DNA from: Sphingobacterium humi
Lineage (GTDB): Bacteria > Bacteroidota > Bacteroidia > Sphingobacteriales > Sphingobacteriaceae
Length of the DNA stretch: 56,977 nt
NCBI RefSeq assembly: GCF_009768885.1
Contig: NZ_WSQA01000019.1
Location: forward strand, 1 to 56,977
Direction: 5' to 3'
Both the position numbers and the translations under genes were made by a program. Shown piece by piece: positions 52,822 to 56,977 of the stretch. Below the pieces are notes generated by a model. The model was given only the letters and a program-made list of their open reading frames with translations. It was not told the DNA's origin and did not search any database. The number at the start of each line of letters is the position of its first letter. Position 1 is the first letter of the stretch.

Positions 52822-54435
52822 TTATAATTCCGTGGAATTTTGTAATGCTTTCAATTCCTTTTCTTTCTTTTTCCACTCTTCACTTTTGAAATACTTATCA
52901 ATGTCTTTTCCGGTTTCTTCAATTTTTTTAATCTTTTCTTTCCATTCCGGCGATTCAAAATAGGCTTCTACTTTACTGGCTTCACGTTCTATTTTGGCTA
53001 TTTTCTCCTTCCATTCCGGCGAGTTGTAGTATTTTTCAATTTCTTTACCCTGCTTTTCAATTTCCTTCATTTTTGCTTTCCATTCCGGGCTGTCGAATTG
53101 CGCCTCAATCTTTTGAGTCATTTTTTCTATTTTCTCCTTCCACTCTGGCGAATTGAAATGCTCTTGGATGGATTGTGCATTTTTCTCAATGAAGGCCATT
53201 CGCTCCTTCCATTCCGGTGAATTGAAATGCTTTTCTATGTCTTTAGATTGTTCCTTAATGCTCTTTAGTTTAGCTTGTACCTCTTTTGGTAGGGCTAAAC
53301 TATCTGCCCTGCTGTTGACGATGACCTGCTGTGTTTTTACCTTTTTCTTTTTCGTGGTATCCTGCACAGGCGCTAAGGCAGCTAAGGGTACAAGGGGAGC
53401 CTTTACTGTTTGCAACTGTACTTTTTCCGGTTCTGCTGCCTGCAGTTCCTGGCTTGGTAATAGCCAGACTAGGCTGATTAAAGCAACGGAGCTGATCAAT
53501 AGGGCCAGCAATTGTTGCTTTACGGAGATGTAATTTGTTTCCATTTTGGTGATGCGTTTAATGCGTTTAAATAGGTTATTTCTGCCTGTTGCTGCCATGC
53601 TTAATGGGTGATTTTTTTCCTGACGAAGGGTTTCCAGTTCCACCAGTGCATGCGCATAGGTTAACGGTTTGTCTACCAATTCCAGCACCATATCGTCGCA
53701 TGCATGTTCACGCTCGCGCTCCATGATCTTCGAAAAGGCCCAGGTAAACGGATTGAAAAACAACATGGTTTCTATGGTTACTTTAATTAGGTTTAATAAG
53801 TAATCTTTTCTTTTAATATGCGCCAACTCGTGTAGTAGGATGGCCTCAACTTGTTCAATAGCCATCTGATTAGCGTAGGCCAGCGGAAAGAGCACCATTG
53901 GTTTTATAAAGCCGATGGTAATGGGCACACTGATGCGCTGCGATAAAAACAAGGGTACATAGCCTGATATGCCCAACAATGCTTTTGTTTTTTCAAATTG
54001 TGCCTGCCAATCCAATGGGCTGCCATGGAGTCCTTTATATTTTAGCTTACGCAATTGTAGGTAGCTTCTTGTTAATAGCAGCGTGTGAATGCCTAAACCT
54101 AATAGGTATATAATAAAGAGGTAAGGGAAGAGACTCTCTAAGGCGAAAGCATGCTGAGGCACCTGTTGCAGGTACTGAGCCATCAAGTCTGCATGGATGG
54201 TTAGGCTATCCGTTTCCGCCAAGGGTAGTTGGTAATAATAAGAAAAGCTGCTTATAAAACCGACAACCATTAAGCCCTGAAAAATAAAAGCCAAGTTAAA
54301 TTTTCCGCGAGCATGCATCTTTGGTAGGGCAAGCATGGCTATACATAAGAGTATATACAGAATGGCACCTTGCCATATGGAGTGAAGCATGCTCCACCCG
54401 ATGGCGGTAATGGTTTTGTAGAGGAGGATTTCCAT
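52822..54435 (-). CDS. BlaR1-like M56 metallopeptidase with SPEWK tandem repeats
   Basis: The 537-residue sensor-protease-like protein has N-terminal membrane helices (about 1-125), the M56 active site HELAH (202-206) inside the LLHELAHIKRKDY context, further helices to about 340, then a periplasmic or cytoplasmic tail (about 360-537). The tail carries six tandem repeats of a F-x-SPEWK-x-K unit, mostly 23 residues long (one 20, with the last one SEEWK). They are predicted coiled-coil-like. In BlaR1 the protease cuts the BlaI repressor after signal binding; here the penicillin-binding sensor domain is absent and the repeats take that position. It is encoded 2 bases after blaI. Confidence 0.88.
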   Translation of the reverse strand: MEILLYKTITAIGWSMLHSIWQGAILYILLCIAMLALPKMHARGKFNLAFIFQGLMVVGFISSFSYYYQLPLAETDSLTIHADLMAQYLQQVPQHAFALESLFPYLFIIYLLGLGIHTLLLTRSYLQLRKLKYKGLHGSPLDWQAQFEKTKALLGISGYVPLFLSQRISVPITIGFIKPMVLFPLAYANQMAIEQVEAILLHELAHIKRKDYLLNLIKVTIETMLFFNPFTWAFSKIMEREREHACDDMVLELVDKPLTYAHALVELETLRQEKNHPLSMAATGRNNLFKRIKRITKMETNYISVKQQLLALLISSVALISLVWLLPSQELQAAEPEKVQLQTVKAPLVPLAALAPVQDTTKKKKVKTQQVIVNSRADSLALPKEVQAKLKSIKEQSKDIEKHFNSPEWKERMAFIEKNAQSIQEHFNSPEWKEKIEKMTQKIEAQFDSPEWKAKMKEIEKQGKEIEKYYNSPEWKEKIAKIEREASKVEAYFESPEWKEKIKKIEETGKDIDKYFKSEEWKKKEKELKALQNSTEL

Positions 54436-54437
54436 GA

Positions 54438-54800
54438 TTAATTATTTTCTAAGGATTTTAAGAACGCCTTAATTTCTTCTATTTCTTTTTTGCTGGTTCG
54501 CTCGTTGCCTAAGGCCTGCATCACCAAGCGAGCCGTCGATCCATTATATACGGTGTCGATCATCTTATCTAAAAACTGGTTCTGGGTATTTTCCTTGCTG
54601 ATCAACGCTACGTAGATATGCGTTTTGGAAGAGGTATCCCGGTCCACCATGCCTTTTTCATGCATAATCTGCATCAGCTTCAGAATGGTGGTATAGCCCA
54701 CATCCTTTTTATCGAGCTGTTCAAATACTGTACGTACGCTGGAAGGTCCCTGTTTCCATAATACCTGTAAGATTTCCATTTCACTTTCCGTTGGTTTCAT
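54438..54800 (-). CDS. BlaI/MecI/CopY-family transcriptional repressor
   Basis: The 120-residue winged-helix repressor (MKPTESEMEILQVLWKQGPSSVRTVFEQL, VGYTTILKLMQIMHEKGMVDRD) has a C-terminal dimerisation helix region. The ATG at 54800 fits the family start; an in-frame upstream ATG at 54896 would run through the operators and add a non-conserved 32-residue leader. It represses its own operon at the paired sites upstream until the M56 protease cleaves it. No beta-lactamase or mecA-like gene is in the window, so the regulated function is unknown. Confidence 0.92.
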   Translation of the reverse strand: MKPTESEMEILQVLWKQGPSSVRTVFEQLDKKDVGYTTILKLMQIMHEKGMVDRDTSSKTHIYVALISKENTQNQFLDKMIDTVYNGSTARLVMQALGNERTSKKEIEEIKAFLKSLENN

Positions 54801-54818
54801 TGCTTTCCTTTCTTTATC

Positions 54819-54858
54819 TACGAATTGTTTCGTAATCAAATGTACGAAGGTTTTCGTA
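54819..54858. promoter_or_regulatory. Paired BlaI-type operators
   Basis: Two copies of the dyad TACGAA-N4-TTCGTA occur at 54819-54834 and 54843-54858, 24 bases apart start to start, directly upstream of the blaI ATG. Perfect 6-base arms in both copies and the spacing of just over two helical turns suggest two repressor dimers on one face of the DNA. Confidence 0.85.
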
Positions 54859-55359
54859 ATATCAAAATATTTTTTAGTTTTTTTTATTTCAAACAAAAGT
54901 TGGCTCTGGAAAATCTAGATTGGTCACATATATGTCAGTTCTTAAGTTGTATTTTCTTGCCATTTGCTTTTTATTATTTTAATAATAAAAAGCGACGACA
55001 ATTTTATTATTCTTAAATAAGCCGGACATTGAGCGAGCGAAAAAATCCTTAGAATCGTTCGATGATAAAAAAACCAAAAGTTAAGGCTCGAATTTTTATG
55101 AATTAATCTAGTAAAGGTATTGATAATAAAAAAGGGCCTAAAAATTTTCTACCTACCAACAACCTATTAATCAAACTGTAACCAATTAGAATTGGAATTA
55201 ATAAAGAGTTTTCGGATTGTTTCACAATATTTTATCAAGTTTGAACTATCAAATAATTGCTATATATTAATATAATAGGAATTTGTGAATTATTAACATA
55301 GATCAATGGTTTTCCTTTAAGGAACGGTTAGCTTTGTATTATATAAAAAGGAGAGTATA
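54859..55359. other. AT-rich intergenic region upstream of pirin
   Basis: These ~500 bases contain no ORF, tRNA or recognisable repeat. The composition is clearly more AT-rich than the neighbours. A Shine-Dalgarno-like AAAGGAGAG sits just before the pirin ATG. Confidence 0.45.
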
Positions 55360-56229
55360 ATGAATTTAAAACATGTAGAAAGGATAATTAGGCCTGAATT
55401 ACCCCATTTTGTAGGTGACGGATTTAGAGTTCATAGTTTTATTCCATCAGCGATTCCAATGGAAAGAATGGATCCCTTTATAGTATTTGATTATAATTCA
55501 AAATATAATTTTCCAGCAAGTGAGATCCCAAAAGGAGTAGGAGTACACCCGCATCGCGGCTTTGAAACTGTGACATTAGCTTACAAAGGCAAAGTAGAAC
55601 ATGCTGATAGCAGTGGTGGTGGAGGAATTATCGGTGAAGGTGATGTGCAGTGGATGACGGCTGCTTCCGGCGTATTACATAAGGAATTTCATGAATCGGA
55701 TTGGAGCAAAAAAGGAGGTGAATTTCAAATGGTACAGTTATGGGTTAACCTCCCTTCTAAATATAAGATGTCTTCTCCAAAATATCAGGCCTTAGAAAAT
55801 AATTCGATTCCAAAAGTTGAAGTGGATGGAGAATTAGGATTTATTGAAGTGGTCGCAGGTGAATTTAATGGTGTACAGGGTGCAGCGAGCACATTTTCTC
55901 CGGTGAATTTGTTTAATGCCAAATTGAAAGCTACGGCAAAGGTTCATTTTGAATTACCAGAAAATTATAATACTGGCTTGTTGATTTTGGAAGGTTCTGT
56001 TGTGGTCAATGGACATGCTGTTGCTACGGATCATTTTGTTTTGTTTGAAAACAGTGGACAAAGGATAGATTTGGATGCGGTTCAAGATGCAGTTGTTCTT
56101 ATTATAAGTGGTGCGCCTATAAATGAACCTATAGTAGCATATGGTCCATTTGTGATGAATACAGAGGATGAGGTTAAACAAGCATACCGGGATTTTAAAG
56201 CCGGAAAGTTTGGATATCTGAAAGATTAG
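55360..56229 (+). CDS. Pirin family protein
   Basis: The 289-residue bicupin protein has the pirin N-terminal metal site (VGVHPHRGFETVTL, with His residues and a later VLHKEFHE) and HADSSGGGGIIGEGDVQWMTAASG. Bacterial pirins can bind Fe2+ or act as quercetinase-like oxygenases; a role in regulation is also proposed. The gene uses rarer codons (AGG, AGA, ATA) and is AT-rich compared with its neighbours, and it has a strong Shine-Dalgarno site (AAAGGAGAG) unusual for Bacteroidota. This hints at recent acquisition. No obvious operon partner. Confidence 0.9.
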   Translation: MNLKHVERIIRPELPHFVGDGFRVHSFIPSAIPMERMDPFIVFDYNSKYNFPASEIPKGVGVHPHRGFETVTLAYKGKVEHADSSGGGGIIGEGDVQWMTAASGVLHKEFHESDWSKKGGEFQMVQLWVNLPSKYKMSSPKYQALENNSIPKVEVDGELGFIEVVAGEFNGVQGAASTFSPVNLFNAKLKATAKVHFELPENYNTGLLILEGSVVVNGHAVATDHFVLFENSGQRIDLDAVQDAVVLIISGAPINEPIVAYGPFVMNTEDEVKQAYRDFKAGKFGYLKD

Positions 56230-56787
56230 ATTTCACCCGACTTTGAACATAGGAAATTCTTATGAGTTCGTTAGGGCCACTTATTTGTTCTTTTAGATAA
56301 AATAGTCATATCCAGTTTACAAAAATGCGTTTAACCGTTTTTGTTCAATTCTTTTTTTAATTCAAATTTCGAAATTTGTTATATAATCGACCAAAATAAA
56401 AAAGGTTATACTATCTATTAATGTTGTGTAGTTTATTTCCAGGTTGTCATAATGCATTGTTTCATCTAGTAGAAATGATGGTTTTATCCTTCGATTTTAG
56501 TTGAGAGTTCTGTTCTGCGTTCCATCTATTTTGGAGAGATAGGGGAGGGACTTCTGGATTATAAATTAGAATCTAAGTTAATCTTTAATGATAGGGTAAG
56601 ATTTAATTATATTATACAACTTTTAGTAAATTCTGTGATTCGTTTGCTAAATGTACTGTAGAGAAAATAATTGGGAAATCCCTCCCTTGGTTAACCCTTT
56701 ACGCACTCACATCTCCTGTCTGCTAAATTTATCACGCAATGTCCTAGCGAGTTACGCTATTTCCACAAAAATACTTTGCTGTATCTC
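56230..56787. other. Long non-coding AT-rich stretch
   Basis: No ORF, tRNA or clear gene is seen. CCCTCCCTTG at about 56688 and its complement CAAGGGAGGG at about 56829 form a distant inverted pair that may be coincidental. The stretch precedes strong promoter-like sequences. Confidence 0.4.
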
Positions 56788-56819
56788 TTGGAAGTGAAGG
56801 TAATTTGTCCCTATCTTTG
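56788..56819 (+). promoter_or_regulatory. Candidate strong promoter P1 (possible rRNA operon)
   Basis: TTG at 56788-56790 and TATCTTTG at 56812-56819 (spacing 21, slightly longer than usual) resemble Bacteroidota rrn promoters. The downstream 130 bases hold a GC-richer leader-like sequence with no ORF. Confidence 0.5.
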
Positions 56820-56949
56820 CACCACTCCGCAAGGGAGGGACGGCTGGAATCAGCCATGACAAACAGAAGGGAATGGGCCGTTGAGACTAAGCAATTAGGA
56901 GCAACACACACCATACAAAAAGAGCCTCAGAAATTATTTTAAAATAAAT

Positions 56950-56977
56950 TTTGCAGAATCAAAAAAACCTTCTACCT
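56950..56977 (+). promoter_or_regulatory. Second promoter P2 cut by the window end
   Basis: TTTG at 56950-56953 and TACCT at 56973-56977 are 19 bases apart; the -7 box would continue as TTG beyond the window. Tandem promoters of this form are typical in front of rRNA operons in this phylum. That an rRNA operon follows is inference. Confidence 0.5.

Noticed and set aside
56679..56838. CCCTCCCTTG / CAAGGGAGGG inverted pair as a regulatory stem
   Set aside because: Only 10 bases per arm, far apart, with no further matching around them; chance is likely.
1..56977. CRISPR arrays, tRNA genes, riboswitches
   Set aside because: I saw no regularly spaced short repeats, no cloverleaf with CCA-type acceptor, and no known riboswitch core in the intergenic regions.

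Overview
The window looks like a chromosome segment of a Bacteroidota bacterium, most likely family Sphingobacteriaceae (Sphingobacterium or Pedobacter-like). The support is a SusC/SusD pair, Bacteroidota-type promoters (TTTG, 19 bases, TAnnTTTG), few Shine-Dalgarno sites, a TPR/LuxR-type regulator, LytTR and TonB-receptor remnants, and the HU - TPR - 29-residue basic protein - RNase G neighbourhood. The genus is inference; no rRNA gene is present to settle it.

Layout. (1) 1-270: the end of an ISL3-like insertion sequence. (2) 0.3-1.8 kb, minus: a fused flavodoxin-fold oxidoreductase/UbiA prenyltransferase. (3) 2.1-6.5 kb, plus: a compact cbb3-type oxidase operon (CcoN with an extra N-terminal membrane region, CcoO carrying a second cytochrome c domain, two small membrane proteins, a hemerythrin-like protein). 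(4) 6.7-16.7 kb: a signalling and surface-glycan cluster (GAF/PAS hybrid kinase, receiver protein, HEAT protein, GT2/LtaS-like fusion, and a convergent YaiO-type outer-membrane barrel). (5) 16.8-18.4 kb: decayed genes. (6) 18.5-32.8 kb, minus: a ten-gene apparent operon with three exported glycerophosphodiesterases, SusC/SusD, an Rbs-type ABC importer, a mannitol-dehydrogenase-family enzyme and a PfkB kinase. A LacI regulator lies beside it, and the same 19-base operator-like sequence precedes both the operon and lacI. (7) 32.8-36.8 kb: a six-hairpin protein and GT4 glycosyltransferase divergent from a GH130 protein. (8) 37.1-45.2 kb: a MITE-like inverted-repeat element, a phosphatidylserine decarboxylase, a DUF4256 protein, a frameshifted TPR/LuxR regulator, a deletion joining a TonB receptor to a LytTR fragment, and an AONS/KBL-like PLP enzyme. 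(9) 45.2-54.9 kb: housekeeping genes (HU, TPR, mS38-like small protein, RNase G, MiaA, Gfo/Idh/MocA oxidoreductase, peptide deformylase, TRIC channel) and a BlaI/M56 pair with twin operators. (10) 55.4-57.0 kb: an AT-rich pirin gene, then tandem promoters that may lead into an rRNA operon beyond the window.

The most novel-looking system is the phosphodiester/polyol locus. My model is that SusC/SusD brings a glycerophosphodiester-linked polyol or sugar across the outer membrane and exported GDPDs split the phosphodiester. The ABC importer then takes up the freed polyol, the dehydrogenase oxidises it to a ketose, and the PfkB enzyme phosphorylates it. The LacI protein would repress the operon and its own gene. 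The gene families and operator copies are seen directly; the substrate is inference. Second and third are the rearranged cbb3 oxidase, which has no separate CcoP, and the GT2/LtaS-like fusion cluster. Several genes are broken, so part of this region is eroding.
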